Positions 17,448 through 26,230 of a DNA stretch of 64,000 nucleotides are shown piece by piece; the stretch's first letter is position 1; every line of letters begins with the position of its first letter. The stretch spans positions 124,001 to 188,000 of the forward strand of contig NZ_JALJZV010000004.1 in assembly GCF_024171535.1 (NCBI RefSeq). Direction: 5' to 3'. The notes beneath the pieces are model-generated. The model had not been told where the DNA came from. It did not search any database and saw only the letters and a program-made list of their open reading frames with translations. The position numbers were made by a program, and so were the translations under genes. This stretch comes from Flavobacterium sp. HSC-61S13. GTDB lineage: Bacteria > Bacteroidota > Bacteroidia > Flavobacteriales > Flavobacteriaceae.

Positions 17448-18218
17448 ATGAAACAAAAACCCTTAATTTTAGTAACGAATGACGACAGTATAGTAGCACC
17501 TGGGATTCGCGCATTGATTCAGGTGATGAAGGAAATTGGTGAAGTGGTGGTAGTTGCTCCAGACAAAGCACAGTCAGCCATGGGACATGCCGTTACGATC
17601 AACAGTACCTTGTCTATCGAACGGGTGTCAATCGATCCCGATTTGGACGCGGAATATAGCTGTTCTGGAACACCGGTGGATTGCGTAAAAATCGCGTTGG
17701 ACCAAATTCTAGATCGCAAACCGGATATCTGTGTTTCCGGTATCAACCACGGTTCCAATTCTTCGATTAATGTAATCTATTCTGGAACCATGAGTGCCGC
17801 TCTAGAAGCGGGAATGAGTGGAATTCCAGCTATTGGTTTTTCGCTTCAGGATTTTAGTTGGAACGCTAATTTTGATGAAGTCATGTCTTTTGTGAAACAG
17901 CTTACCTTGGAGACCTTGAAAAATGGACTTCCTGAAGGAATAGTACTGAATGTCAATTTTCCCAAATTAAAGAAAGAGGAAATACAAGGAATAAAAATAT
18001 GTAGACAAGCTAAGGCTACTTGGCAAGAAAAGTTTGATAAACGCGTAAGTCCACACGGTAAAGAATATTATTGGTTAACAGGAGAATTTGTTAATCAAGA
18101 TAAGGGAGAGGATACTGATGAATGGGCTTTAAAACACGGTTATATTTCTGTTGTTCCAGTTCAATTTGACTTAACGGCTTATCATGCCATACAGCAATTA
18201 AATCGTTGGGAATTGTAA
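17448..18218 (+). CDS. surE: 5'/3'-nucleotidase SurE
   Basis: 256 residues. The metal-binding start TNDDSIVAPGI (Asp12, Asp13) is followed by VVAPDKAQSAMGHAVT, YSCSGTPVDCVKIAL and GINHGSNSSINVIYSGTMSAALEA, all SurE signatures. It dephosphorylates nucleoside 5'- and 3'-monophosphates. It begins the rightward run surE-lpxB-NlpC-comEC, an order I know from other Flavobacteriaceae. A 303-bp gap before lpxB makes a single transcript uncertain. Confidence 0.95.
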   Translation: MKQKPLILVTNDDSIVAPGIRALIQVMKEIGEVVVVAPDKAQSAMGHAVTINSTLSIERVSIDPDLDAEYSCSGTPVDCVKIALDQILDRKPDICVSGINHGSNSSINVIYSGTMSAALEAGMSGIPAIGFSLQDFSWNANFDEVMSFVKQLTLETLKNGLPEGIVLNVNFPKLKKEEIQGIKICRQAKATWQEKFDKRVSPHGKEYYWLTGEFVNQDKGEDTDEWALKHGYISVVPVQFDLTAYHAIQQLNRWEL

Positions 18219-18521
18219 GGGGGATTGCAAGGGGCGGTAGTTGTTTTTGCTAATTTTCAAGCTTAAAGGGATCGTTTTAAAGGGTTGATTTTAAGGCGTT
18301 GCTCGTTTTTCACACGGTTTGTAGTGCTACAATTGGCTTAAGTTTGTCTGCGTTTTTTAAAAAAATAGATGTTTTTAATACTTGCAGGCATTATCTTAGC
18401 GCTTGAAATGTAAGCCCGATGCTGTCCAACGGTCCGCACGGCAAGTTTAATCGCTCGCGATGTCACGAATTGGAAAAACATCGGCGTTGTGGGATTATTT
18501 ATAAATATTTAGTAAGTAGGT
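18219..18521. other. 303-bp gap between surE and lpxB
   Basis: No reading frame with recognisable content and no strong hairpin. The last third (about 18415-18470) is noticeably richer in CG than its surroundings (words such as GGTCCGCACGGC and GCTCGCGATG), unlike a typical AT-rich leader here. It may hold the lpxB promoter, a decayed gene piece or a small RNA; none can be supported. Confidence 0.4.
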
Positions 18522-19631
18522 ATGAAATATTATATTATAGCCGGAGAGGCCTCGGGAGATTTACACGGTTCTAATCTTATGAAGTCGCTTTTTGAAGAAG
18601 ATCCACAATCTGAAATTCGCTTTTGGGGTGGAGATTTGATGGAAAGAGTGGGGGGAACCTTAGTGAAACACTATCGCGAACTGGCATTTATGGGGTTTGC
18701 AGAGGTCATTCAAAACTTAGGGACTATTCTAAGAAATATTTCCATTTGCAAAAAAGATATCGAAGCATTTGCTCCCGATGCGATAATATTTATCGATTAT
18801 CCCGGTTTTAATATGCGCATCGCCAAATGGGCTAAAAAGAAAGGCATACCAACTCATTACTATATATCTCCTCAAATTTGGGCATGGAAGGAAAACAGGA
18901 TTAAAGCGATCAAACGCGATGTGGATCACATGTATGTCATTTTACCGTTTGAAAAGGATTTCTACGAGAAAAAACACGGTTTTCCCGTTCAGTTTGTAGG
19001 GCATCCTTTGATTGATGCCGTTGCGCAATATCGGGCAACAGCAGATCCGCAGTTTAGAGAGCGCCATCAACTTGATGATCGTCCCATTATTGCATTGCTG
19101 CCGGGGAGTAGAAAACAGGAAATCACGCGTTTGTTATCTGAGATGTTAACCGTGGTCCCGAATTTTGCAAATTTTCAGTTTGTTATCGCCGGAGCTCCAA
19201 GTCAGGATTTTGACTTTTATCGGCAGTTTCTCGTAAATAAAAATGTGGTATTTATTTCCAATGAAACTTATGGTCTGCTCAATGTTGCTTATGCGGCTTT
19301 GGTCACTTCGGGTACAGCGACTTTAGAAACGGCTTTGTTTAAGGTGCCTCAAGTGGTACTGTATAAAGCAAGTCCGATTTCTTATCAAATAGCAAAGAGA
19401 ATAATTACACTTAAATTCATCTCTTTAGTCAACTTAATTATGGATCGAGAAGTGGTCAAAGAGCTGGTGCAGAATGATTGTAATAAAAAACGCATACATG
19501 AGGAGTTTACTAAGATTATTCAAGATCAAGGTAGAACTAAAATGTTGCAAAATTATGATATACTGATAGATAAGCTCGGCGGCGAAGGGGCAAGTAAATT
19601 AACCGCACAATTAATTAATAAAAATTTATGA
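18522..19631 (+). CDS. lpxB: Lipid-A-disaccharide synthase
   Basis: 369 residues, the usual LpxB length, beginning with the diagnostic YIIAGEASGDLHG. Then follow AFMGFAEVI, FIDYPGFNMRIAKWAKKKG, YYISPQIWAWKENRIKAIK, FVGHPLID and LLPGSRKQEI, and the donor region VTSGTATLETALFKVPQVVLYKAS. It condenses UDP-2,3-diacylglucosamine with lipid X to form the lipid A disaccharide at the inner membrane, confirming an LPS-bearing outer membrane. Confidence 0.97.
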   Translation: MKYYIIAGEASGDLHGSNLMKSLFEEDPQSEIRFWGGDLMERVGGTLVKHYRELAFMGFAEVIQNLGTILRNISICKKDIEAFAPDAIIFIDYPGFNMRIAKWAKKKGIPTHYYISPQIWAWKENRIKAIKRDVDHMYVILPFEKDFYEKKHGFPVQFVGHPLIDAVAQYRATADPQFRERHQLDDRPIIALLPGSRKQEITRLLSEMLTVVPNFANFQFVIAGAPSQDFDFYRQFLVNKNVVFISNETYGLLNVAYAALVTSGTATLETALFKVPQVVLYKASPISYQIAKRIITLKFISLVNLIMDREVVKELVQNDCNKKRIHEEFTKIIQDQGRTKMLQNYDILIDKLGGEGASKLTAQLINKNL

Positions 19632-19632
19632 G

Positions 19633-19661
19633 TTGTTTTTTAAAATAAAATTCTATATTTG
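19633..19661 (+). promoter_or_regulatory. Promoter of the NlpC/P60 gene
   Basis: TTG (19633-19635), 18-bp spacer, TATATTTG (19654-19661), 22 bp before the ATG at 19684. It starts 1 bp after the lpxB stop. Confidence 0.75.
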
Positions 19662-19683
19662 TGAGATAACAACATCGATAATT

Positions 19684-20346
19684 ATGAAAACGTACGCTTC
19701 CGCCTTCTTAATTGTACTGCTGTTATTGTCTGGACGAACGCATGCAAGTTCCTTGCAAAAAGTCACTTTAGATAATATCACGCCTGCAAATAATCCTCCC
19801 AAGAATAACAATAAAGGGAAAAAGAAACCAACCTCGAATACCAAAGGTAAAGATCTAGCCGCAAACGAAACTAAAGAAGTTAGTGTAGAGGAATTGGCAA
19901 AGATTTTAAATGAGATTGATGAAACTAGTCGTAAAGAAGATACGGGTAGTTACTTAACTGAGCAATTGTTGAACAATGCAGAGGATTATAAAGGAGTTCG
20001 CTACCGATTTGGAGGCACTTCAAGAGATGGGATGGATTGTTCCGGATTTGTTACCACGGCATTTAATGCTTTGGATATTTCCCTGCCGAGATCTTCAAGA
20101 GATATGGCATCCATCGGTGAAAAAATTAATTCTTCTGAAGCGCAGAAAGGGGATTTAATCTTTTTTAAAACCGGTAAAAAATCAAGAATTAGTCACGTTG
20201 GAATTATAGTTGAAGTTAAAGGAGAGGATATTAAATTTATACACTCTTCTACATCAAAGGGGGTGATTGTGTCTTCACTTAGTGAAGCTTATTACAACCG
20301 TACTTTTGCACAGATCAATAGAGTTTACGAAAAACAACTATTATAG
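19684..20346 (+). CDS. Secreted NlpC/P60 (C40) peptidoglycan hydrolase
   Basis: About 220 residues from the ATG at 19684, chosen because a signal peptide starts there (MKTYASAFLIVLLLLSGRTHAS) and a consensus promoter lies just upstream; an in-frame start 51 bp earlier would sit on that promoter. A low-complexity Asn/Lys/Pro linker (about 35-60) precedes the NlpC/P60 domain with Cys119 (GMDCSGFV), His171 (RISHVGII) and His187 (FIHSST). It cleaves peptide stems of peptidoglycan in the periplasm. Confidence 0.9.
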   Translation: MKTYASAFLIVLLLLSGRTHASSLQKVTLDNITPANNPPKNNNKGKKKPTSNTKGKDLAANETKEVSVEELAKILNEIDETSRKEDTGSYLTEQLLNNAEDYKGVRYRFGGTSRDGMDCSGFVTTAFNALDISLPRSSRDMASIGEKINSSEAQKGDLIFFKTGKKSRISHVGIIVEVKGEDIKFIHSSTSKGVIVSSLSEAYYNRTFAQINRVYEKQLL

Positions 20347-20375
20347 TTAAATAGCAGTCTAACTGCTTGATTGAC

Positions 20376-20426
20376 AAGGAAATTTCAATATCTTCAGTCC
20401 ATGAAGATATTGAAATTTCCTTTTTT
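20376..20426 (+). promoter_or_regulatory. 21-bp perfect hairpin plus T-run over the comEC start
   Basis: The left arm 20376-20396 pairs without mismatch with 20402-20422. The loop GTCCA holds the A of the ATG at 20401, and T residues follow to 20426. It has the form of an intrinsic terminator whose right arm is codons 1-7 of comEC. A smaller 6-bp hairpin, AGCAGT-CTA-ACTGCT (20353-20367), lies just upstream. It may terminate the NlpC transcript, attenuate comEC, hide its ribosome-binding region, or do more than one of these. Confidence 0.8.
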
Positions 20427-22410
20427 AAGCCTTTCCATATTCTTTGTTTTAGGCATTTTATCTCATCCCTTTTTGACCAAGAGCCGTGTAGTGGTGCTTT
20501 TATATCTCACTAGTTGCGTGCTCTTAGCACGAATTGGGAGCAAGACTTTTTTGCATCTTTATTATCGTTGCTTTTACTGGATTTGTTATGCGGCGATCTA
20601 TTGGAGCCTCGGTTTGTTTATTGCTTCGATGCATTCGATACCCACTCAAAAACACCATTATCAGCAAGTGCTGAATAAGGAAACGAGGCAGTTTTTAAAA
20701 TTGTTAGTTGTAGAAAAACTGAAACCGAATCAGTTTTCGAATCGCTATATCGCGCAGCTTGTTCAGGTTGATCAAAAGGTGACTTTCGGTAAAGTCTTGG
20801 TTATAGAGCCGATTAAATACGATAGTGTCTCACGGTTTATCGGCGAGGAGTTACATGTTTATCAATTGGTACAAGATATTAAAAAACCTCTAAATCCATA
20901 TCAGTTTGACTACAATAGGTATATGGAACGTCAGGGCGTTGTGGGGCAAGTCTATCTAACCGATCAAAATGTTGTTCATGGCGGTCGTCAGTTTACATTT
21001 TTGTCGCGAATTGCCAATTGGCGCGACGGATTAATGGCAGGTTTTGAGATACATCAGTTTAATCCAGAGGTTTTAGCGATTATCAAAGCCTTGATGTTTG
21101 GGCAAAGGCAAGAACTTTCGACCGAGTTAAAAAGAGATTTTAGTCGTGTTGGAGTCATTCATGTTTTAGCGATATCAGGACTGCATATCGGGATACTGTA
21201 TTTTTTTATCGTAAAATTTTTAAAGCTGTTTCGATTGGAAATCCGATTGATATATCTTTTTGCGCTAATGGTTTTGTGGTTGTTTGCGTTGATTTCCGGT
21301 TTTGCGCCACCAGTCGTGCGAGCAGTAACGATGTTTACCGTATTCGTAGTAATCAAGTTTTTAAGGCGCTCGCAAAGCAACGCAAACAGTTTGGCAATAA
21401 GTTTTTTTGTTATGTTGTGTTTTAATCCCGACTATATTTATGAGGTCGGGTTTCAGCTCAGTTTTTTAGCGGTTTTTTCAATCGTTTATTTTTATCCTAT
21501 AATTCAGCCTTTCGCGAATTCCAAATGGCTGTTGCTAAAATATTTCAAAGAGATCATCGCGGTTTCCCTAGTCGTGCAAATCGGGATCTTACCGTTGAGT
21601 ATCTATTATTTTTATGAAGTTCCGTTGTTATTTCTTGTGGGCAATGTGATAGTGATTCCGTTGGTAACACTGATTTTGGGAATGTTGTTGGTGTTATTGT
21701 TTTTAAATTATTTATCTGTTGAGGGAGCCCTAGTAGTTGGGAAGTTGGTCAGTAGGCTGATTGGCATTATGAATGAACTTATTCGCGTAGTGGGACAGTT
21801 GTCGATTTACAACGCACAGCAGCTGTCGTTAAATGGCTTTTTAGCTGTGTTTACAGTCTTTAGTTTGGTGTTTGTTGGATATGTGGTTAAAAGCCGTAAA
21901 ATCGAATATTTGAGCCTTTTATTGGTGGTGATACTTGCAGGGCAGTTGTTGTATATGGATTTGATCTTTAAATCGCGATTACAATCAGAAGTTTTGTTGT
22001 TGTTTGATCGGGTTCATACCACTATACTGTTTAAACAACAGCACCTATTGGATGTATATTCGTCGAATCACAAGGTCTTGGATGCTCCTATTATAAAAGA
22101 TTATTGCCGGGAACGGTTTATCAAGGTGGTAAGTAAAAATCCGGTTCAAGGATTGTTGGAAATAAATGGTCAAAGAGTATTATTGATTGATAGCACGGGG
22201 ATTTATCAAACCGCTCTTAAAGCAGATGTATTAATCTTTGTTGGTAATGCCAAGGTCAACTACCATCGCATCATTGATTTTCATCAACCCGATTTGGTTT
22301 TGACAGCGGCTAATTTTTCATTGTGGGAAAGTGGCAGGCTTTCTGAGTTTTGTTTAAAAAAAAATATCCCTTTTCACAGTATATCGGAAAAGGGATATTA
22401 TAAATTCTAA
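20401..22410 (+). CDS. comEC: ComEC/Rec2 family DNA-uptake channel
   Basis: 669 residues from the ATG at 20401 (MKILKFPFLSLSIFFVLGIL, the usual flavobacterial start); an in-frame TTG at 20371 is less likely. An N-terminal DUF4131-like part is followed by the Competence domain (RDFSRVGVIHVLAISGLHIGIL, PPVVRAVTMFTVFVV, YEVGFQLSFLAVFSIVYFYP), with many membrane helices. The C-terminal region after about residue 520 keeps the approximate length of a metallo-beta-lactamase domain but shows no HxHxDH metal site. It carries single-stranded DNA across the inner membrane in competent bacteria. The start lies inside a strong hairpin. Confidence 0.9.
   Translation: MKILKFPFLSLSIFFVLGILSHPFLTKSRVVVLLYLTSCVLLARIGSKTFLHLYYRCFYWICYAAIYWSLGLFIASMHSIPTQKHHYQQVLNKETRQFLKLLVVEKLKPNQFSNRYIAQLVQVDQKVTFGKVLVIEPIKYDSVSRFIGEELHVYQLVQDIKKPLNPYQFDYNRYMERQGVVGQVYLTDQNVVHGGRQFTFLSRIANWRDGLMAGFEIHQFNPEVLAIIKALMFGQRQELSTELKRDFSRVGVIHVLAISGLHIGILYFFIVKFLKLFRLEIRLIYLFALMVLWLFALISGFAPPVVRAVTMFTVFVVIKFLRRSQSNANSLAISFFVMLCFNPDYIYEVGFQLSFLAVFSIVYFYPIIQPFANSKWLLLKYFKEIIAVSLVVQIGILPLSIYYFYEVPLLFLVGNVIVIPLVTLILGMLLVLLFLNYLSVEGALVVGKLVSRLIGIMNELIRVVGQLSIYNAQQLSLNGFLAVFTVFSLVFVGYVVKSRKIEYLSLLLVVILAGQLLYMDLIFKSRLQSEVLLLFDRVHTTILFKQQHLLDVYSSNHKVLDAPIIKDYCRERFIKVVSKNPVQGLLEINGQRVLLIDSTGIYQTALKADVLIFVGNAKVNYHRIIDFHQPDLVLTAANFSLWESGRLSEFCLKKNIPFHSISEKGYYKF
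22363..22399 (-). terminator. Thioredoxin-gene terminator lying inside the comEC 3' end
   Basis: A 12-bp perfect stem (22363-22374 with 22388-22399). On the minus strand it is followed by a run of T (22362-22356). It is 19 bp past the stop of the gene at 22418 and entirely within the last codons of comEC. Confidence 0.8.
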
Positions 22411-22417
22411 TACAAAT

Positions 22418-22873
22418 TTAGTTGGTTTCTTCCAAAAGTTGATCTGGAGTTTTGTAACCGACTATCGTTTTTCTAATGCTTCCGTCTTTTTCAAGAATGA
22501 CCATAGAAGGATATCCTGGAATTTTTAAAAAATCGGTAAATTGATGCATCGCATTTCTTCCTGTTCTACTGGCATCATAATTAGGATTCGAGTATTTTTT
22601 GTTTAAAAATTCGATGTCCTCGTTACCTTCAGCATTAAATTTAACAGCATTGTATTTTTCGTTGATCATTTTTATTACTGCCGGGGCACTAAAAGTATTT
22701 TGATCCAACATTTTACACGGACCACACCAATGGGTGTATACATCCATAAAAATGGGTTTTGAGTTTTTTTTCTGAGCTTTAATCGCTTCTTGAAAACTAA
22801 CCCATTTGATTTCTTGAGCCTGAGCGGTTACTCCTGCTATAGCGATTACAAAAAGCAATAAGAATTTCTTCAT
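22418..22873 (-). CDS. Periplasmic thioredoxin-fold protein
   Basis: 151 residues: a signal peptide (about 1-19, ending AQA) and a thioredoxin-like domain with WCGPC (Cys50, Cys53) in the context KPIFMDVYTHWCGPCKMLDQNTF, the DUF255/DsbD-gamma type of sequence, and the cis-proline region GYPSMVIL. It likely reduces or exchanges disulfides in the periplasm. It is last in the leftward dpp4-POT cluster, 23 bp after the last transporter, and is probably co-transcribed with it. Confidence 0.88.
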   Translation of the reverse strand: MKKFLLLFVIAIAGVTAQAQEIKWVSFQEAIKAQKKNSKPIFMDVYTHWCGPCKMLDQNTFSAPAVIKMINEKYNAVKFNAEGNEDIEFLNKKYSNPNYDASRTGRNAMHQFTDFLKIPGYPSMVILEKDGSIRKTIVGYKTPDQLLEETN

Positions 22874-22896
22874 TTTATTTAATTTTTAATCGATTA

Positions 22897-24660
22897 TTAT
22901 TTAACTCCGTGCATTAATTTCTTCATGAATGGATTTAGTAACATAACTAGTAATCCAGCTACAATCGGCACCACCGTGAAAATAAGGAAAAAGGTAGAAA
23001 GTGAATACTGATTGGTAATGTTTTCAATCTGACCTCCAATAACAGCGGCTAATTTATTTCCTACAGCAATAGCTAGGTACCACATACCAAACATAAATGC
23101 AATCATACGAGCAGGAACCAATTTAGAAACATAAGAAAGTCCCACTGGTGATAAACAAAGTTCTCCTAAGGTATGGAATAAATAGGCTAATATTAACCAA
23201 ATCATCGACACTTTAACGCCTTCAGCAACTCCATGAGAACCGTAAGCTAATAATCCAAATCCAATCGCCATAACGATTAATCCCAATCCGTATTTAACAG
23301 CGGCCGGTGGATTGTATTTACTATCCCACACTTTAGAAACAACTGAAGCGAAAGTAATGATAAAGAAAGAGTTTAAAATAGAGAACCAAGAAACGGTAAT
23401 TTCTGATGATTCCGCTGTGTATTCTTTATATAACATCCAAATAGCTACAGCCCATACTCCTAAGAAACAGATCGCTAATACGATATTGGATCCCGGTATT
23501 TTAGCCCAAGTTTGTTTTCCTAATAGGAGTAAAACCCAAGAGATAATGATTAAGGGAACTATGGTTAATAAAGTATTGACGATATTGAATGCGGTCAATG
23601 CGGATCCTTCTAAAGCGCGATCAACATTGTCTCTTGCGAAAATAACTAAAGATGAGGCTCCTTGTTCAAAAGACATCCAGAAGAAAATCGTGAAGAAGGC
23701 AAAAATGATCACGGCAATCATACGATCTCTAATGATCTTGGTGTAGCGAGACAGACGACTTACAATTAAAAAGATAAAAGCTACTAGGGCAACTAATATT
23801 GCAATACTTGGTCCATCAAGGCTTCCGTAGCTAAACGGGAACAAATTGATCTGGGCAATTTTTGACAAAGGGTCATTAATAGCGTATAAAAGACCAATAG
23901 TAGTGGTAATAGCGATTAAGATATAATCAACAAGAGTAAACGGATTTGGTTTGTCGTCTTCGTTATTCGAAGCTGCATTAGCAGTAGCGACAGCCAATTT
24001 TTTCTCTTTTGTAGGAACTTCTCCGATATTTCCGAATAACGGTTTGGCCAACCAGAATTGTAAGGTACCCAACAACATAAACACACCAGCTAAACCAAAT
24101 CCCCAATGCCATCCGATTTTTTCAGCTAGATATCCACAAAGCATCATTCCGAAGAAAGCACCTGCGTTTACTCCCATATAAAAAATAGTGTAGGCACCAT
24201 CTTTTTTCTCTGGGAATTTTTTATACATTTCTGAAAGTATAGAAGTCATGTTGGGTTTAAAGAAACCGGTACCAGCCACTAAAAGGCCTAGACCAATATA
24301 TAACATCATTGGCGTGTCTAAAGCCATAGCAGCATGCCCTAAGGTCATGATGATAGCTCCGACTACTACAGCCCAACGGTATCCGATGTATTTATCGGCA
24401 ATAATACCTCCAAAAATAGGTGTGATATAAAGCAACATAGCATAAGTACCATAAAGAGCACCAGCATTTTCTGCCGACCAACCCCATCCAGGATTGTCAC
24501 TCAAGATAGTCATGGTTAAGAATTGAATCAATAGAACTCTCATTCCATAAAAGGAAAAGCGTTCCCACATCTCTGTGAAAAACAAGACGAATAGCCCCGA
24601 GGGATGTCCTAGGACGGTAGATTTAAAAAAGTTTTGTTCTGTTGTTGTGTCTTCTGACAT
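22897..24660 (-). CDS. POT/PTR2 proton-coupled oligopeptide transporter (copy 1)
   Basis: 587 residues of the POT branch of the major facilitator superfamily. The TM1 signature FFTEMWERFSFYGMRVLL (ExxERFxYYG) is followed by GGIIADKYIGYRWAVVVG, GTGFFKPNMTSILSEMY and the PTR2 segment YTIFYMGVNAGAFFGMMLCGYLAEKIGWHWGFGLAG. It imports di- and tripeptides with protons. It is closest to copy 3 (shared GHPxGLFVLFFTEMWERFS and SWFxILNSFFIIT stretches) and longer in the central cytoplasmic loop (about 205-235). Third transporter in the cluster behind dpp4. Confidence 0.94.
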   Translation of the reverse strand: MSEDTTTEQNFFKSTVLGHPSGLFVLFFTEMWERFSFYGMRVLLIQFLTMTILSDNPGWGWSAENAGALYGTYAMLLYITPIFGGIIADKYIGYRWAVVVGAIIMTLGHAAMALDTPMMLYIGLGLLVAGTGFFKPNMTSILSEMYKKFPEKKDGAYTIFYMGVNAGAFFGMMLCGYLAEKIGWHWGFGLAGVFMLLGTLQFWLAKPLFGNIGEVPTKEKKLAVATANAASNNEDDKPNPFTLVDYILIAITTTIGLLYAINDPLSKIAQINLFPFSYGSLDGPSIAILVALVAFIFLIVSRLSRYTKIIRDRMIAVIIFAFFTIFFWMSFEQGASSLVIFARDNVDRALEGSALTAFNIVNTLLTIVPLIIISWVLLLLGKQTWAKIPGSNIVLAICFLGVWAVAIWMLYKEYTAESSEITVSWFSILNSFFIITFASVVSKVWDSKYNPPAAVKYGLGLIVMAIGFGLLAYGSHGVAEGVKVSMIWLILAYLFHTLGELCLSPVGLSYVSKLVPARMIAFMFGMWYLAIAVGNKLAAVIGGQIENITNQYSLSTFFLIFTVVPIVAGLLVMLLNPFMKKLMHGVK

Positions 24661-24685
24661 AATATAGTGATAAAAGTGAATGTTC

Positions 24686-26209
24686 TTATTTAACTTCTTG
24701 CATGAGTTTTCGAATAAAAGGCGAAATCAGTATTAGGAGAACTCCCGCTACTACGGCATATACGCCCAATTCTTTGTAACCATCTGTATAAGCGATCAAA
24801 CTGTCTAAATTACTGGTTCCCGCTTTAGACGATGACATATTCGCTCCGATAATTCCCGCTGCATACTGACCATAGGCACTGGCTAAAAACCACATTCCCA
24901 TCATCATTCCCTGTAAATTGGCTGTCGATAATTTGGTCATGATCGATAATCCAATAGGTGAGAGGCAAAGCTCTCCAAATGTAATGATCAACAAAGCAAT
25001 GGTAAAGAAATCTAAGGAAGTTATACCAGCAGCATCAGCAAAAAGTCGTGTTGCAAACAAGGCGTAATACCCCAATCCTAGTAATAGGAATCCGAGTCCG
25101 AATTTAACTACAGTGTTCGGTTCCGCGCGTTTTTTGGACAACCAAATCCACAATAATCCTAACAAGGGTGCTAAGAGAATAATGAAAAAGGCACCGCCTG
25201 AATTATTCACTCCGTTCGGATCAAGTGGTATTCCCAGTACGGTATTGCTTAAGTTCTTAGCGGCAAATATACTTAGGGAACCTCCAGCTTGTTCGTATAT
25301 TCCCCAAAATAGAATCGAGAATAAGATGAATATTAAGGCTGCAAATAATTTTTTTCTTTCGGCAGCTGTCACCTTGGTCATTTCATAGAATAAATACAAA
25401 AGGGTGGCAGGGCCAATAATAGCCATGAAATAGTCGGTATATTGTGTGTTGTCGATCATTTGAATGATCACAGGAACCATAGCCAAAGTAACGGCGTATA
25501 CGACAATTTCTTTCCAAATCGGTTTGTCTATCTGAGTGCCATCTTTTAAAACGTCTTTAGGTTGAAGTCCAATTGGACCCAGTTGTCTTTTGGTAAAATG
25601 AAAGTTGATTAAACTGATAATCATTACAAAAGCAGCCAATCCAAAGGCTACATTCCAACGGTGTTCGTGCTCAATCAGTCCAGAGAATAGTTGCCCTTTT
25701 CCTATGGCGATACAAACATATCCCCCGATTAGAGCCCCCAAGTTAATACCGGCATAGAATAATGAAAAACCTGCGTCGGTACGACTATCTCCTTTTTTAT
25801 ACAAATAACCCACCATAGTGGAGATGTTTGGTTTAAAGAAACCCGTTCCAATTACGGTGAATGCTATACCTGTGAAAAAGAAGGTATGAGGCTCATAAGC
25901 CAAAATCATACTTCCAACGATCATTAAGGCTCCTCCCCAAAATAAGGATTTTCGAAAACCTAATATCTTATCAGCGAACAAACCTCCTACAAATGTAAAG
26001 GCATACACAAAGGCCTGCGTCGCACCGTATTGTAAGTTTGCTTTTCCCTCGTCAAAATTTAATTGGTCAATCATAAAGAAGACCAACATTCCCCGCATAC
26101 CATAGAAACAAAAACGCTCCCACATTTCCGAGAAAAACAAACTCCAAATTTGCTTTGGATATTTGCCTTTAAAATTCTGGATATCTTCTAATGTTTGTAC
26201 TTGACTCAT
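24686..26209 (-). CDS. POT/PTR2 proton-coupled oligopeptide transporter (copy 2)
   Basis: 507 residues. POT signatures: FFSEMWERFCFYGMRGML, GGLFADKILGFRKSLFWGG, GTGFFKPNISTMVGYLY and FSLFYAGINLGALIGGYVCIAIG. It diverges clearly from copies 1 and 3 (different N-terminus, shorter loops, no GHPxGLF motif), so it may prefer other peptides. It lies 25 bp from each neighbour on the same strand, consistent with one operon. Confidence 0.94.
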   Translation of the reverse strand: MSQVQTLEDIQNFKGKYPKQIWSLFFSEMWERFCFYGMRGMLVFFMIDQLNFDEGKANLQYGATQAFVYAFTFVGGLFADKILGFRKSLFWGGALMIVGSMILAYEPHTFFFTGIAFTVIGTGFFKPNISTMVGYLYKKGDSRTDAGFSLFYAGINLGALIGGYVCIAIGKGQLFSGLIEHEHRWNVAFGLAAFVMIISLINFHFTKRQLGPIGLQPKDVLKDGTQIDKPIWKEIVVYAVTLAMVPVIIQMIDNTQYTDYFMAIIGPATLLYLFYEMTKVTAAERKKLFAALIFILFSILFWGIYEQAGGSLSIFAAKNLSNTVLGIPLDPNGVNNSGGAFFIILLAPLLGLLWIWLSKKRAEPNTVVKFGLGFLLLGLGYYALFATRLFADAAGITSLDFFTIALLIITFGELCLSPIGLSIMTKLSTANLQGMMMGMWFLASAYGQYAAGIIGANMSSSKAGTSNLDSLIAYTDGYKELGVYAVVAGVLLILISPFIRKLMQEVK

Positions 26210-26230
26210 TGGAGGGTTATTTTTATTGGA

